Shown here piece by piece: positions 44,706-55,687 of a stretch of 64,000 bases of DNA. The stretch spans positions 7,405,889-7,469,888 of the forward strand of contig NC_049916.1 in the NCBI RefSeq assembly GCF_001411555.2, in the 5' to 3' direction. How positions within the stretch are numbered: position 1 is the first letter of the stretch; each line of letters begins with the position of its first letter. Both the position numbers and the translations under genes were made by a program. Origin of the DNA: Juglans regia. Its lineage: Eukaryota; Streptophyta; Magnoliopsida; Fagales; Juglandaceae. Below the pieces are notes generated by a model. The model was not told the origin of the DNA and made no database searches. It was given only the letters and a program-made list of their open reading frames with translations.

Positions 44706-46015
44706 TTCATTGTCTATTTATTTTTATTTTACCCTTCTCCCTCCGGTACTGTTATCACTATAATGAGATTTTTGCATGCGACACCCTTGCCCCTCCTCTT
44801 TTATATCTGATCTAATTTATTGAAAAACAGAGTGAATGTGGGGGTACCGGAAGCAAAATCTACATAAAAAGCGCTAAAACACGTGATTGCAATAACCCTT
44901 TGCCGCTGCAACCTCCCTCCATCCACAACTCTTCTCCTACTTGTTAGACATCAACAAACCAAGTCACTTTTGATTATCCAACGTAAGCCCAGATCTCTTA
45001 TCCATTATCAATTGTTTATCTTCATTTTTGTTTTCAACCACTTCATTCAATGAGAAGGATTTTCGTTTGTTTGAGAGGAACCCCACAACTTTTCTTATCT
45101 TAATTTTAATGAAACCACGATTATAACTTTTTTTAGAGGGAAAAAAAAAAAAAGAGGTAAAAGCTTGGGCAAAAATTAATGATTCAAGTCACAAAGTTGT
45201 TGCTGTTGCTGGACTGAGTGAGATTTAACGCAAAGAACAAAATAAAAGTGAACTTTTTGGTAGAAGTGAACATCACAAAAAGGAACTTAAAACATAAGCG
45301 AGTCTTTTCACTGTTTTCAGTTTCTTATGATTGTGCTTTCCTGACAAAAGAAAGAAAAAAGATTTTCTGTATCGGCAGTTTTCTGGGAACGTAATACAGA
45401 CTATAGAGTTCGATCCACTTTGAACTGATGCAGTTTGGGAAAAAATAAAAAAATAAACTTTGAACTGGCAATGCTTATCCCACGGTGCAGCACCGTGAAG
45501 TCAGCAACGGGATTACATTATTTATGCACATAGCAAGAGCATTCTCACGGGCGGTCTCATTATTTGCAACACTTGAGACTTGCTAATAGCAGCAAACAAG
45601 GCTGGAGCTCACAGGGCAATGTAGCTAAAACTTTGCAAAATAGGGGGGGCTCTGCCCCATTTATACTTTGGCATTTTACCATCATCATGATCCATAGATA
45701 TATATGACCAAAACTTTTTATAACACCAGAAAGAAAATTTATACTGTACATGAATATTAATACATTAAACTCTTTTGATTCATCCTGAAAATTAGAAAAG
45801 ATTACATCCCAAAAAAAAACCCAAGAAAACAGAGAAATAAAAGACTAGAACACGGGAACGAGGGAAGTGGTGGGTCTCACTCAGTCTGTGTCAGAGGTAA
45901 GCCATGCCACTCAGCAACGCACAATTTGACAGATGCCCCGGTCCAGTCCACTAGGTTAATGGTGGGTGGGGCTCACTGGAATCGGAATTGGGTTGATCGG
46001 GCTCGCTGTGTTGAC
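44706..46015. other. Downstream flank and 3' UTR side of the DELLA gene
   Basis: No other coding region is supported. The part next to the gene (about 45560-46015) is where its 3' UTR on the minus strand should lie; AATAAA-like variants occur, but none is clearly the signal. Poly(A)/poly(T) runs are short. Confidence 0.5.
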
Positions 46016-47860
46016 TCAGTGTGCTACTGTGGCTTTGCCGGCGAGCTTCCACGCCGAGGTGGCAATGAGTGGACGAGTGTGCCAACCCAGCATCAGACAT
46101 CCACTGTTCTCTTCCACTCTGTAGCCTTCGCGGCCGGCGAACAGGTCCAGCAACATGCTCGCTTGCTTGAACGCGTTTGACCCCAGATAGACCGGCGCAA
46201 ACCCGGCCGAGCACAGCCGAGTACGCCACTGAGCCGACGTCTCGTGCCGTTCCAAACGTTCAGCTCCTTCACACGCCACCACGTTGAGTATCTGCTTACC
46301 CAAGTACACCTCCGACATCGCCTTGTCCTGATTGCTCACAGACCCTTCCAGCGAGTCGAACATGGTGGAGTAATAGTGCAGCGATTCCGTGAACCGGTCC
46401 ATGAAGACCGGTCCGTTATGATTTGCTTCCAGCTCGACCACCGTCATGATCTCCGGCTTCATTTTCTTCACCACGGACAACACTTTCTCGATCGCTCCGG
46501 GCCGAGCCAGCAGCTTGTGCAGGTCGAATACCGAGTTAACCGCAACCGACTCGACCTCACTGGGCCGGAGATCGAGCATGGAGGCGTCGAGATCTGCCAG
46601 GCTGTTAGCAACGAACCCTCTGTACTCAAACTCAACATCAATCGTCTCGGCCAACTGGGCCAGCTTCCAGCCAACTTCCTGAAGATGATCGGAATTGTCC
46701 GGAGAAGGAGGGCCAATACCAGTTAAGCGGAAAACGGGGGGTCCACCAGGACGGAGAGCCAAAGCTTGCATTAGAGCTGGCCACTGCATCCCTTGGTTCA
46801 TGGAGAAGTCGATAACGTGGACGCGTTTTTTTCCCTCGAAAGCTTCGAGAATGGCTTGATTAGCCGTGAAGTGAGCGAATTTCAGGTAGGGGCAGGACTC
46901 GTAGAAGTGCATCAGGAGGATATCCGAGAGCGAGTGGTCGAGAGCATTCTGAGGATACAGTCGGTAGATTCGACGAGCCAGGGCTTCGGCGAAGTATGTT
47001 GCTACCTTTCGCATCGCGCCGGCTTGAGAAACGGCTAGGAATCCGATCTGCTTGATAAGGGCTTCGGCTAGCTTGAGGTTGTTCTGTTGTACGGCCTCGG
47101 CGCAGGCTACCAAAGCGTGGACGAGGCGAATTCCGTTCTCTTGGTTGTCCCCGAGGACGACTGAGCGAGTTGACTCGGAGGGAACAGTGAAACCGCCGCC
47201 CATACTAGAAGGACTTGGGAATAATACATCTTGGTTTGACCTTGAAGCTGAAGAGGGTTTCAACCGTTTGGCGTCTCTTAAAGATGGAGATTCGATCTGG
47301 GCAGTCCGGCTTTGGGGTTGGCTATACATGGCCTTACCAGGAATAGCTTTAAGATCGTAATCGGAAGAAGATGAATCTTCGAAGACTCGGGTGTGATTAA
47401 TACCGTTTTGTTGATCAAAATCAATGGAGGTGATGGTGGATGATTCAGCCGGAGCAAGTAGAGAATCGTCGAGAGGAGCGGATGGAGCGACGGCGCCGGT
47501 GGCGTGTGGCACCATGGGATCGAAACCATTGACAGCAAGTGGGTTGAACTCGGAGAGCATGCTCTGTAGCCATGTTGATAGATCGGAGGGGTTGTAATGA
47601 ACGGTCTCGGATGCGAGTTGAGAGAGGCCATCTCCATGAGCATTACCGGCCATCAAATCGTCCAGCAGTTCGAGCTTCTGGGCAACCTCGGCCATGTCGG
47701 AGGACCTCACCTGGTACCCCAACACAGCCAAGAGTTCGTCCATGCCACAGTCTGGTTGGACCTCATCTTCCCAACACATCTTGGCTTTGGCAGTGGCAGT
47801 CATGGAATTAGAGTCTGGAGGAGTCAGAGACTGGAGATTAGGATCCAGCTCCCTTTTCAT
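46016..47860 (-). CDS. GAI: DELLA protein (GRAS family), repressor of gibberellin signalling
   Basis: A single 614-codon frame with no intron, ATG at 47860 and TGA at 46016-46018. It encodes a nuclear GRAS-family regulator that, by family knowledge, restrains growth by binding transcription factors such as PIFs and is degraded after gibberellin-bound GID1 recruits the SCF-SLY1/GID2 ligase. The regulatory N-terminus has [10 protein letters not shown] (40-49), AEVAQKLE (57-64) and TVHYNP (86-91), the GID1-binding motifs. A Ser/Thr-rich linker (about 118-245) is followed by the GRAS domain: first Leu-rich region [13 protein letters not shown] (247-259), VHVIDF (347-352), second Leu-rich region, the PFYRE zone ([17 protein letters not shown], 489-505), RVER zone (ERLERHE) and the SAW end ([15 protein letters not shown], 592-606). 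The frame is open 34 codons further upstream, but without an ATG, and a TGA precedes it; MKREL is also the usual family start. Length and motifs are normal, and no damage is visible. GAI-like rather than RGL-like is my judgement. Confidence 0.97.
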   Translation of the reverse strand: MKRELDPNLQSLTPPDSNSMTATAKAKMCWEDEVQPDCGMDELLAVLGYQVRSSDMAEVAQKLELLDDLMAGNAHGDGLSQLASETVHYNPSDLSTWLQSMLSEFNPLAVNGFDPMVPHATGAVAPSAPLDDSLLAPAESSTITSIDFDQQNGINHTRVFEDSSSSDYDLKAIPGKAMYSQPQSRTAQIESPSLRDAKRLKPSSASRSNQDVLFPSPSSMGGGFTVPSESTRSVVLGDNQENGIRLVHALVACAEAVQQNNLKLAEALIKQIGFLAVSQAGAMRKVATYFAEALARRIYRLYPQNALDHSLSDILLMHFYESCPYLKFAHFTANQAILEAFEGKKRVHVIDFSMNQGMQWPALMQALALRPGGPPVFRLTGIGPPSPDNSDHLQEVGWKLAQLAETIDVEFEYRGFVANSLADLDASMLDLRPSEVESVAVNSVFDLHKLLARPGAIEKVLSVVKKMKPEIMTVVELEANHNGPVFMDRFTESLHYYSTMFDSLEGSVSNQDKAMSEVYLGKQILNVVACEGAERLERHETSAQWRTRLCSAGFAPVYLGSNAFKQASMLLDLFAGREGYRVEENSGCLMLGWHTRPLIATSAWKLAGKATVAH

Positions 47861-48140
47861 GGCTTTCCTTATTTCTTTCGGCGTTGATGAGTGGGGGAAG
47901 AGAAAGGGTTTGTGGCGGGGCTTGGGGAAGAAAGAATTGGGGGATTCTGCTTGGTTTTTCAATACTCCTGCAACTCCAATATCTCAAAGTCAGAGGGTGT
48001 GAGAAAATAGAAAAAGAAAATAATAGTAAATACACGAGGACTCGTGATCCGGGGCGCGAGCTCCAATGATCCTACCGGCTAACTACAAGTACTGCTCCTA
48101 CAGCTTGAACAGATAAGATGGAACTTTTCTTACCATCTTT
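47861..48140 (-). promoter_or_regulatory. 5' leader of the DELLA gene
   Basis: Between the ATG and about 48140 the minus strand has a pyrimidine-rich stretch (tattattttctttttctattttctcac, about 48034-48007, here given in part) typical of plant leaders. No TATA box or upstream ATG context could be fixed with confidence. Confidence 0.35.
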
Positions 48141-48204
48141 TTTTTTTTTCCTTGTGCGTCAATGGTAGCAACCTGTTTATTATCAAACAAATTTTTTTTT
48201 TATG

Positions 48205-48395
48205 ATTTTATTTTCATATAAATAAATTTAGATGGATGGAATAAAATATTATTATAAAATATTTTTTTAATATTATTTTTATAATTTTAAAAAAATAAAT
48301 TATTTATTTTATTTTATATATAAAAATTTTAAAAAATTATAATAATTAGATGACATAAAATTAAAAATTTTATAAAAATAAACGAGATCTTGTAT
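48205..48395. mobile_element. Degenerate Tourist-like MITE copy nearest the DELLA gene
   Basis: The order gatggatggaataaaatatt, attattataaaatatt, ttatttattttattttatat, aaattataataattagatga and aaataaacgagatc follows the family in its GAGATGAG-first orientation. Ends are blurred. It lies some 350 bp upstream of the DELLA start codon. Confidence 0.5.
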
Positions 48396-49208
48396 AAATT
48401 TAGATTTTCTAATTTTTTTAAAGATATTCACAAAAATTTGCATAATTTTAAAATGATAAATATCATTTTTCTTTAATTAATATCTATTTTTAGGCTAGTT
48501 AAGATAATCACAAATAATTTGTGAATAGTATTAAAAAATTAATAAAAAAATAGTAAATAATTTGTAAATATTAATAAATTATTTATAAATAGTAATAAAA
48601 TAATCTTAAATTATTTCACTTATCAAATACAGTCTTAAAATATTTATAAATAATAATAAAATAATCAAAACCTAATTCACTTACCAAACACAAACTTGAA
48701 ATTGAAAGACACTAGTTGTTCTTGAACATTCTTTTTCGGTGGAGACAATTGAGAAAAGTTTTTTACCTGGATGTGATCGTACTATAAATTAAATTAGTCA
48801 AGAAACAGATAGGAAGGATCCTAAGAGTACTGATAAGTTTCAAGTTCCCTCTTGAATAGATCTTTAGGCTATTAATGTACATAGTCTTTTCAAGACAAAT
48901 TTATATTTAGATTGAATCTTAGTCATATTATATTCAAAGTTACTTAAAAGTAACCCAAAAACTATTCAATTACCGCATTTGGTGGTACTTCTTGTTGCAC
49001 ATGATTTTGGGTCTTTTGTGTTTAGTTATAGTTAAGAATATGCAAAATATTTATTATGAAATCCGGGCTAATTTAGAATTAAAAAAAAATTACAAATTTT
49101 CTTGGTATATCAATAAGAATGGAATATTTTGCAAGTAGATTTTTTTTTTTCCTTACGAATATAATTCTAAGCCGAGTTGTTCGAATTAATAGGCTTATTA
49201 GGAAGTAA
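48396..49208. other. AT-rich upstream flank, nothing recognised
   Basis: Includes several copies of a short phrase like aataatttgtgaatagta (48500-48670). No coding frame. Confidence 0.5.
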
Positions 49209-49391
49209 TGCCACCCTTTGAGCAAGATGAGATTAGATAGTTTTAAATAAAAGTTGAAAGTTAAATAAAATATTTTTTTATTTTAAAATTTAAAAAAGTT
49301 GAATTTTTTATCATATTTTATGTAGAAATTTAAGAAAATTGTAGTGATGAAATAAGATGAGATAAAATTATTTCTGTATCCAAACGGAGCC
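49209..49391. mobile_element. Tourist-like MITE with TAA target duplication
   Basis: TAA lies on both sides (49206-49208 and 49392-49394). The right end tgtatccaaacggagcc is the mirror of the family's ggctccgtttggatac; inside are gagattagatagtttt and gtagtgatgaaataagatga. The left end is mutated. Confidence 0.6.
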
Positions 49392-49822
49392 TAAATGGTT
49401 TGCTATAACACAGATAGACATAATATTAAATATTTTGTTGATGTCAATTAAGATTTTGTAAAATAATATTAAATAAAGAGATTAATATGATTTATTAATC
49501 TTTAAAATTTGACTATCTAAGTTAGTTAAAATAATTAAATAAGATTTCTATTAATTAACAGGAAAAGATAATAAAAAAAAGAATACATGTCGGTCCATCA
49601 TAAGACAATGGCACCTCATTCATTACGTTTAGTGAGGCCATCAGTCTGACTTGCCAATTGGGTCATTGCTTTGTGAGTTGTTCTTATGGACACTTCATAA
49701 CATTTTACCTTATCCTGCAAGTTCGCAACACAGTACAAAATGATGCCCCCAAAGTGTTGGTTGTTTTCCTCCACTCACCAAATGACTTATTTTTTTTTTA
49801 TATATACTAAAAAAAAAAAAAT
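49392..49822. other. Intergenic spacer between MITEs
   Basis: AT-rich, no frame or repeat ends seen. Confidence 0.5.
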
Positions 49823-49955
49823 CATTCTCGTCAGTCACTATTCACTATTCCACACTCCACATCTTATAAAAAATATCCACATATCCTATAAAAAAAAATT
49901 ATAAATGTAGAGTGTGGAAGTGAATAGTGACAGATGAGTATAATTCATCTTTTTT
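49823..49955. mobile_element. Foldback MITE, second family
   Basis: Left arm catctcgtc-like cagtcactattcactattcc and right arm ggaagtgaatagtgacag (49917-49934) are inverted, together with ccacactccaca / tgtagagtgtgg. The element forms a near-complete hairpin around an AT-rich loop. A second member is at 52685-52815. Confidence 0.65.
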
Positions 49956-50610
49956 CCCGGCTCAATTTTAGAATAGAATGATATTCAATTCCAAGTGCTG
50001 TAATATTTTTAGTTATTCTTTTTTTAAATTAACACTTAGAATACATAATTCACATCATTTAAATGATAAAATTTAATTTATAAAATTTAAAATTTATCTA
50101 ATTTCAAATAAGATTATGTCACGTAAGTCGTGTGAGGGGTAGAGATCTGAGAATATCATAATTCCGATTTTTGTAATTAAGCACTAAAATAGTTTTTTAT
50201 GTTTTATAATTTTGTCTCTTGAATTTGATGATTTTATAAAAAAAAAAAATGGGGTTTCTTGATAATGACAATATGTTGTGGTTAAAAAAAGATTAAATCA
50301 GAAGTGTGTGCTTTCTAATGCACAAAAATTCAAAAGGTTTTGGACTAAAATGTAGTTAAGGGAAGCCATATCCTAAATTCATTGATCCTAATCCGAGTCC
50401 ACAGCAATGTGAAAGCTACATCCATCCAACCACAAAAAAATGCTGCGGCTCTAACAAAGTTTCTTGACACTTTCCCACACTTTCTCCAACCTTTTTTACG
50501 CTTTTTCTTATGGTATGCATTCTTACAAATCAAGAAATCTTTAAAAAGGCATTTTGCTATAACTCTGTCTAAACTAACGAAAATGATGGATTAATTAATT
50601 ATTAAAAAAA
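49956..50610. other. Intergenic AT-rich DNA, nothing recognised
   Basis: The small frames at 50345-50594 on both strands overlap each other and have no domain. Confidence 0.5.
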
Positions 50611-51183
50611 AGAATTGCTACTATGTGAATATCGCTCACTTTGTCCCATTGATGTAGCACCACCACTTGGTGCTACGTGTTTTATTAAAAATAAATAATA
50701 TATATTCAAAATAAAATGACATCCGAAAAAAAGATGACTGAATTTCTTTTTAACAACACAATTATTTTCAAATATTTTTAAATATTTTTTTCTCAAACAT
50801 CACTCAAATACAATACTTTTTAGTTTCAAATATTTAAATTTTTTCCAATCATTACTTAATCAATATAAGTTTTCCAAACTCTCAAATAAAACACAAAAAA
50901 ATAATTTTATTTTTTCAAATTTTAAAATAAAAATTATATTCAAATAATATTTTTATTCTTATTTTTCTCACTTATTTTTTAAAACTCAACAAAATATTCT
51001 AACTCAAATTATTTCATTACCATTCACAAATATATTAAAATATTCTAAATATTCAAACGGGCCTTGAATTCTAAGTTTCCTCTATCCCTTCATGTTTATA
51101 TTTTAATTTTTATAATAAATAACGCGAGATTACATCAATTGGACAAAGTGAGCAATATACTCGATGACATAGTAATATTTCTT
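50611..51183. mobile_element. Non-autonomous TIR element, ~570 bp
   Basis: AAGAATTGCTACTATGTGAA at 50611 is mirrored by the opposite strand at 51183, and the inner part of the arm gctcactttgtccc / ggacaaagtgagc with attgatgta / tacatcaat is nearly perfect. The left arm has lost about six bases relative to the right. Just inside the left arm is a perfect hairpin GTAGCACCA / TGGTGCTAC (50655-50677). The interior (about 50810-51065) may contain a nested Tourist-like MITE ending caaacgggcc. No coding. Confidence 0.7.
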
Positions 51184-51939
51184 ATTAAAAATTCTATTAC
51201 AAATAAAATAAAATAAAAAATATATGATAAAATTTTGATTTGAAAGAAATTGTGAAAGATAAATGATAGAGCCATCCGATTTTTGCACACATAATTTGTA
51301 CCGAATTTGTTTTTAATTTTGTTTTTTACTTAATGATTAAATTTTTTTAATAAGATTGTAAATTTTATTTAATTTTAAAAATATTTAAATTGCTTTAAAA
51401 AAATATTTTAAAAATCTAATCTCACAAAATTTACACCATTCAATAGACATTCGGTACCGAATCTTCTGTAGAGTAGCACGGCTCACGGTGAAAAATGTAA
51501 GCTTGCAAAAAAATTAACAGTAGTTTGGTGTAGTGGGGAGTGTGGTCCAAGTCTGGAACACGACCATGTGACTAACGACACGTGTTAGAGATTTCCGACG
51601 TTGGTTCGTGGTGGAGGCCGCTGATGTTTGCTGACTGCTCTGCCCTGTCCCGTCCAGTGCCCGTGTTAATGTGTGCGAGCTGTATTTGTAGTATGCGAAG
51701 GCGTTGTACAGTCTCGAATTGCCGACACCTGTTTCAGCCTCCCCCTCCCCCGAAAAGCAACCTTATCTTCTTGTTGTAGGATCAGACCACCCATTCCCTC
51801 CAACTGACAGTACACCTTTTTATTATGTTTTTAATCTTATTAAAATAAAATAAAAAATGCTTTTTATTGTTTTTCTCATTGAGAAAATTCAATCAAATGC
51901 CCTTGTGTTTTTTTTTTTTAAATAATATCATATTTAACT
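51184..51939. other. Intergenic stretch, one GC-richer island
   Basis: The part at 51470-51760 is GC-richer (ccgtcccgtccagtgcccg-like phrases) with a 65-residue frame at 51582-51779 that has many Cys and Ser but no known domain. I do not call it a gene. Confidence 0.45.
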
Positions 51940-52110
51940 AGTAAAATAAGATGAAATGAATTAAATAAAATATTATTATAATATAAATTTTTAATATTAC
52001 TATTATTTTGAATTAAAAAAAATTAAATTATTTATTTTATTTTATATAATAATTTAAAAAAATTATAATTATAAAATAAGAATAGATGAGTTAATTCCTA
52101 TATCTAAGCC
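51940..52110. mobile_element. Degenerate Tourist-like MITE copy
   Basis: The order aagatgaaatgaattaaataa, attattataatat, aaattatttattttatttta, ttaaaaaaattataat and gaatagatgag follows the family pattern; ends are eroded. Confidence 0.5.
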
Positions 52111-52409
52111 GTAGTATTGAGAAATATAGAGATGGTTCATTCTATTAAAATTTCCATCCTAAAAATACGTGATTCAATCACAAATTATTATTAAAAATTT
52201 TAACTTTTTTAAAATATAAATTAAAATTCTTTCAAATAAATAAATAAAAATTATAATAATAAATAATTTTAAAAAAACTACAAGGGTGGTAAAAACAACC
52301 GACCCTCATGGTGGTCCGAAACGGCCACCAAGTGGGTGGCCATGTTCGAATCAACCATGGTGGTTGGAGTTAACCCTAGTGGTCCACAAGGTGGCCACAG
52401 CCTAGAGAT
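52111..52409. other. Spacer with short GGTGGCC-type repeats
   Basis: At 52285-52400 phrases such as ggtggtcc, ggccaccaag, gggtggcc and ggtggccac alternate in both orientations. No gene. Confidence 0.45.
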
Positions 52410-52620
52410 GAGATCAAATTTATCTTTACGTAAAAAATTTTATTATGTATAAATAAGTTTGCGTACTAATCTGCGTACTAATATTGTTGCTTTCCTATTC
52501 TAAATTCAAATTAATATTATTTTTAATAAAATTTATTTTCTGACCAATCATATTGAATGAATACACATATTAGTACGTAAAATCGCTTACAATTAAATTT
52601 TTCCGTACACAAATTTCTCC
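52410..52620. mobile_element. Foldback MITE, third family
   Basis: Left arm tttacgtaaaaaattttatt and gcgtactaat (52424-52466, with gcgtactaat doubled) is inverted relative to attagtacgtaaaatcgctt and aaatttttccgtacac (52569-52610). The centre is AT-rich. Confidence 0.6.
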
Positions 52621-52684
52621 ACTGTTATCTATTTGGCTTTAAAAGCAAATCAAGCAAAATGTTGGAGAATCAATATGAAGAAAG

Positions 52685-52815
52685 TGAAATTATATTTATC
52701 AGTCACTATTTATTTTTATATTTTATATTTTAAATTTTTTTATAGAGTATGAGATTATTTTTTATTGAGTATGAGATAGTGAATAATGACTAATGATAAT
52801 AATTTTTCATAAAAA
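52685..52815. mobile_element. Foldback MITE, second member of the 49.8-kb family
   Basis: Left aattatatttatcagtcactattta and right tagtgaataatgactaatg with aataatttttcat mirror each other, using the same cagtcactatt core as the element at 49823. Confidence 0.55.
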
Positions 52816-52958
52816 AAAGCTTCATATTTAAGTTTTATATAAGAGTACAGTAGCTCATGGTATATGATCCATAGTCCTATCTCACAACTTAAACTTCATT
52901 CATTACAAAAATCTTATAATATCTCAAGGTTGGTGAGCAACGTTATTTTTCATCTTAT

Positions 52959-52977
52959 ATTATTATTATTATTATTC
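52959..52977. repeat. (ATT)n microsatellite
   Basis: About six ATT units in a row. Confidence 0.85.
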
Positions 52978-53133
52978 ATAATCAGATATGTTAATATGAT
53001 ATATTTTAAATGATTTCATATATAATAATAACGGATTAAAATATGGGACGAAACATATGCGATTAGAAAAAAATTACAACTAAGAGTAAAACGCTCAATT
53101 GTCACGTAGAGGAAAACTTTTAAATAACAGTAA

Positions 53134-53333
53134 GGCTTCGTTTGGTTACCAAATATCTCTCAACTCATCTCAATTCATCATTACAATTTTTTCAAATCTC
53201 AATACAAAATATAATAAACAATTTAACTTTTTCAAATCTCAAAATAATAATAATATTAAAAAATAATATTCTAACAATATTTTATCATCTCAACTCAATT
53301 CAACTCAACTCATTTCTACATCCAAACACAACC
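53134..53333. mobile_element. Tourist-like MITE with TAA target duplication
   Basis: GGCTTCGTTTGGTTACC at the left is mirrored by tccaaacacaacc at the right; TAA flanks both sides (53131-53133, 53334-53336). Subterminal caactcatctcaattcatc and caactcaattcaactcaact repeats are the family mark. A 64-residue frame across it is not a gene. Confidence 0.8.
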
Positions 53334-53373
53334 TAAAACGCTCAACTAACAGTAAAACGCTCAATTATTTTTA

Positions 53374-53592
53374 GCCTCGTTTGTTTTGGAAAAATATCTC
53401 ATCTCATTTCATCTCATCTAATCATTATAACTTTTCTAACTTCCAATACAAAATAAAATAAACAATTCAATTTTTTTAAATCTCAAAACAAAAATAATAT
53501 TAAAAAATATACTTTAACAATATTTTATTCAACATTTTAATTTTAATCTAATCTCATCTCATCTCATTTTATCTCCGAAAACAAACGAGACC
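53374..53592. mobile_element. Tourist-like MITE with TTA target duplication
   Basis: GCCTCGTTTGTTTTGG at the left is mirrored by ccgaaaacaaacgagacc at the right, with TTA on both sides (53371-53373, 53593-53595). The subterminal repeats catctcatttcatctcatc and ctcatctcatctcat are well kept. Three-base TWA duplications fit PIF/Harbinger-type MITEs. Confidence 0.85.
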
Positions 53593-53661
53593 TTAAATTC
53601 CAATTTGAAAATTAAAATAAAGAAATATTATTTTTGTTATTGGCATGTAATAAGATTATTT

Positions 53662-53760
53662 CAGAGAAATTCTATTCATCATTTTCATATATTATATATT
53701 TTATTTTTTTATTTTTTTTCTTATTAAATGTGTTATATAGATGATGAGTAGAAGAATTTA
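53662..53760. mobile_element. Short foldback MITE, fourth family
   Basis: AAATTCTATTCATCATTTTC on the left is mirrored by gatgatgagtagaagaattt on the right, around an AT-rich loop. Confidence 0.55.
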
Positions 53761-53835
53761 ATAAATTTAAGAAAAAAAAAATTATGATGCGTAGAGAATC
53801 GACGATGAATAGGAAAGTTCATCCAAGGCAAGTGT

Positions 53836-55047
53836 CAAAAGACTCAAAACTGCGAGGAATATCCGGAGTTGAAAAGGACAATTACGTAAAGCAGATTAAT
53901 GGCTTTGCATGATTGCAAGGAATACGAGGAGAATGATGGCATAAAACGCAGATTTTGACCTTCATCCATTGAACCATTACTGCTTGTATATTATTAATTT
54001 TCTTCGCCATAAATAAATCTGAAGACCATTTCCTGCAAAAGAATATTACGTGAAGGGCATTTCTACTTGTGTTTTTGGATTCGGAAAGACATCCAGATAT
54101 GGACATGCATTGATGTATGTGTTTTAATCAATCACTATTAAATTACAAAAATATTATAAAAATTTCTCATAAAAATAATTAATGGAAAAGCCTCATAGAC
54201 TAATAGTAAATCATTTTTTTAAATATTTTACTTATTGGAATTAGAACGATCAATTCATAAACAACAACACTTTTTACAATCATTTACATAATTATTTTTT
54301 AATTAATTATGGTTATTTTTAAAAACAACATCATTTAAAAAAAATACCATCATTTTTAAAATTATTGTAATTGAAACGCTAAAAAGTTTAATTACAACAC
54401 AACATGATGGATATGACGAAATTAAGGGGTTGGTCCATCCCCATCATATTTGCTTTAAGTTTATTGAGATGTAACATCAATCCATTAACATCTTGATCAT
54501 CCAATATATATAGATAATATTGCACAAAATATCAGTCTACTAATTTTAATGAGAGTAATAATTGAAATAGTCGTGTTCAAAGACAAATTGAAGTGCGTGT
54601 TTGAATAGTACTGTTGACCACTTCAATCGAAAGAGGAGCTTTCGACACTCTTACCATGCATGCATGGTAGGTTTTAGACTTATAAATACAAATCATGTAC
54701 GTCGAGGGCAGACGATCATAGAAATGAACGATGCAGCTTTTAACAGAGTTTCGAAGGATATGGACAACTGAATAATACCAAACGATTGAGATATAATTTA
54801 TTTAAGTTCGTCAATATAAGAATACCGTTAGAGGAGAGGTAATAACTTATGGCTGTAATAATCGATTGTCAATATTCTGAATTTTGACATAGATATTGAA
54901 CATCCGGATTATCTTGCCATGGAGTTTGTGTCCATTCCCTTGTTCCCACTCAAGTTTGGAATCATCACGGCCGAGGAGGAAGCAAAGTCCAGCAAGCCAA
55001 CAAAGCACAAAACAATGATTCAATAAAGCCAACAAAGCACAAAACAG
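53836..55047. other. Intergenic stretch, no supported gene
   Basis: A 74-residue minus-strand frame at 53882-54106 and a 77-residue one at 54847-55080 have no known domain. The latter reads GRDDSKLEWEQGNGHKLHGK before running into the array, which could be an exon scrap, but I cannot support it. catgcatgcatg lies near 54655-54667. Confidence 0.45.
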
Positions 55048-55670
55048 ATTATAGAAAATAACAATGGGGCTGCTAAGCAAGGTTGATGGGCTGCCACATC
55101 AACCAATAAAGGGCAAGCCCCCTTGCACACCCAACTAATATGTCAACAAAGCACAAAAAGAAAGTCCCAAATAGTGTATGTAAGGAACCATGGAATGCAC
55201 AAAACATATTATAGGAAACAACAATGGGGTTGCCACATCAACCAACAAGGGGCAAAGCCCCTTGCACACCTAACCAACATGTCAACAAAGCATAAAATAA
55301 AGTCCAAAACACTGTGTATAAGGAACCATCGAATGCACAAAACTGATTATAGGACATAACAATGGCTGCCAAGCAAGGTTGATGGGATTGCCACATCAAC
55401 CAAAAAGGGCCAAGCCCTCTGTACACCCAACCAACATGTCAATAAAGCACAAAAAGAAAGTCCAAAATAATGTGTATAAGGAATCATGGAATGCACAAAA
55501 CATATTATAGAAAATAACAATAGGGTTGCCAAGCAAGGTCGATTGGCCTACCACATCAACCAACAAGGGGCAAAGCCCCCCTGCACACCCAACCAACATG
55601 TTAACAAAGCATGAAATAAAGTCCAAAACATCGTGTATAAGGAGCCATGGAATGCACAAAATAGATTATA
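55048..55670. repeat. Minisatellite, four ~160-bp foldback-rich units
   Basis: ATTATAGRAAATAACAAT-type unit starts lie at 55048, 55208, 55346, 55504 and a final partial at 55665 (steps 160, 138, 158, 161). Each unit carries ggttgatg ... catcaacc (8-bp inverted arms), ggggcaaagcccc (5-bp arms), cacccaaccaacatgtcaac and ggaaccatggaatgcac. The second unit has lost the block around aagcaaggttgatggg. Minus-strand frames in it repeat similar peptides but change frame because the unit is not a multiple of three. Confidence 0.85.
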
Positions 55671-55687
55671 GGAACAATTCTACTACA

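Noticed and set aside
46244..46726. 160-codon plus-strand frame, and other frames of 60-120 codons across 45926-48069
   Set aside because: They overlap the DELLA gene in other frames; their peptides are Arg/His/Ser-rich shadows without domains, while the minus-strand frame carries all GRAS motifs.
47860..47962. 34-residue N-terminal extension of the DELLA protein
   Set aside because: The upstream codon at 47962 is TTG, not ATG, and the family normally begins MKRE or similar, so the start was set at 47860.
51582..51779. 65-codon Cys-rich frame as a small secreted peptide gene
   Set aside because: No signal peptide pattern followed by regular Cys spacing is visible, and the surrounding DNA offers no support.
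55238..55659. Overlapping minus-strand frames of 61-87 codons with repeated peptides
   Set aside because: They arise from the 138-161-bp minisatellite, whose unit length is not a multiple of three, and the peptides are Leu/Phe/Cys-rich noise.
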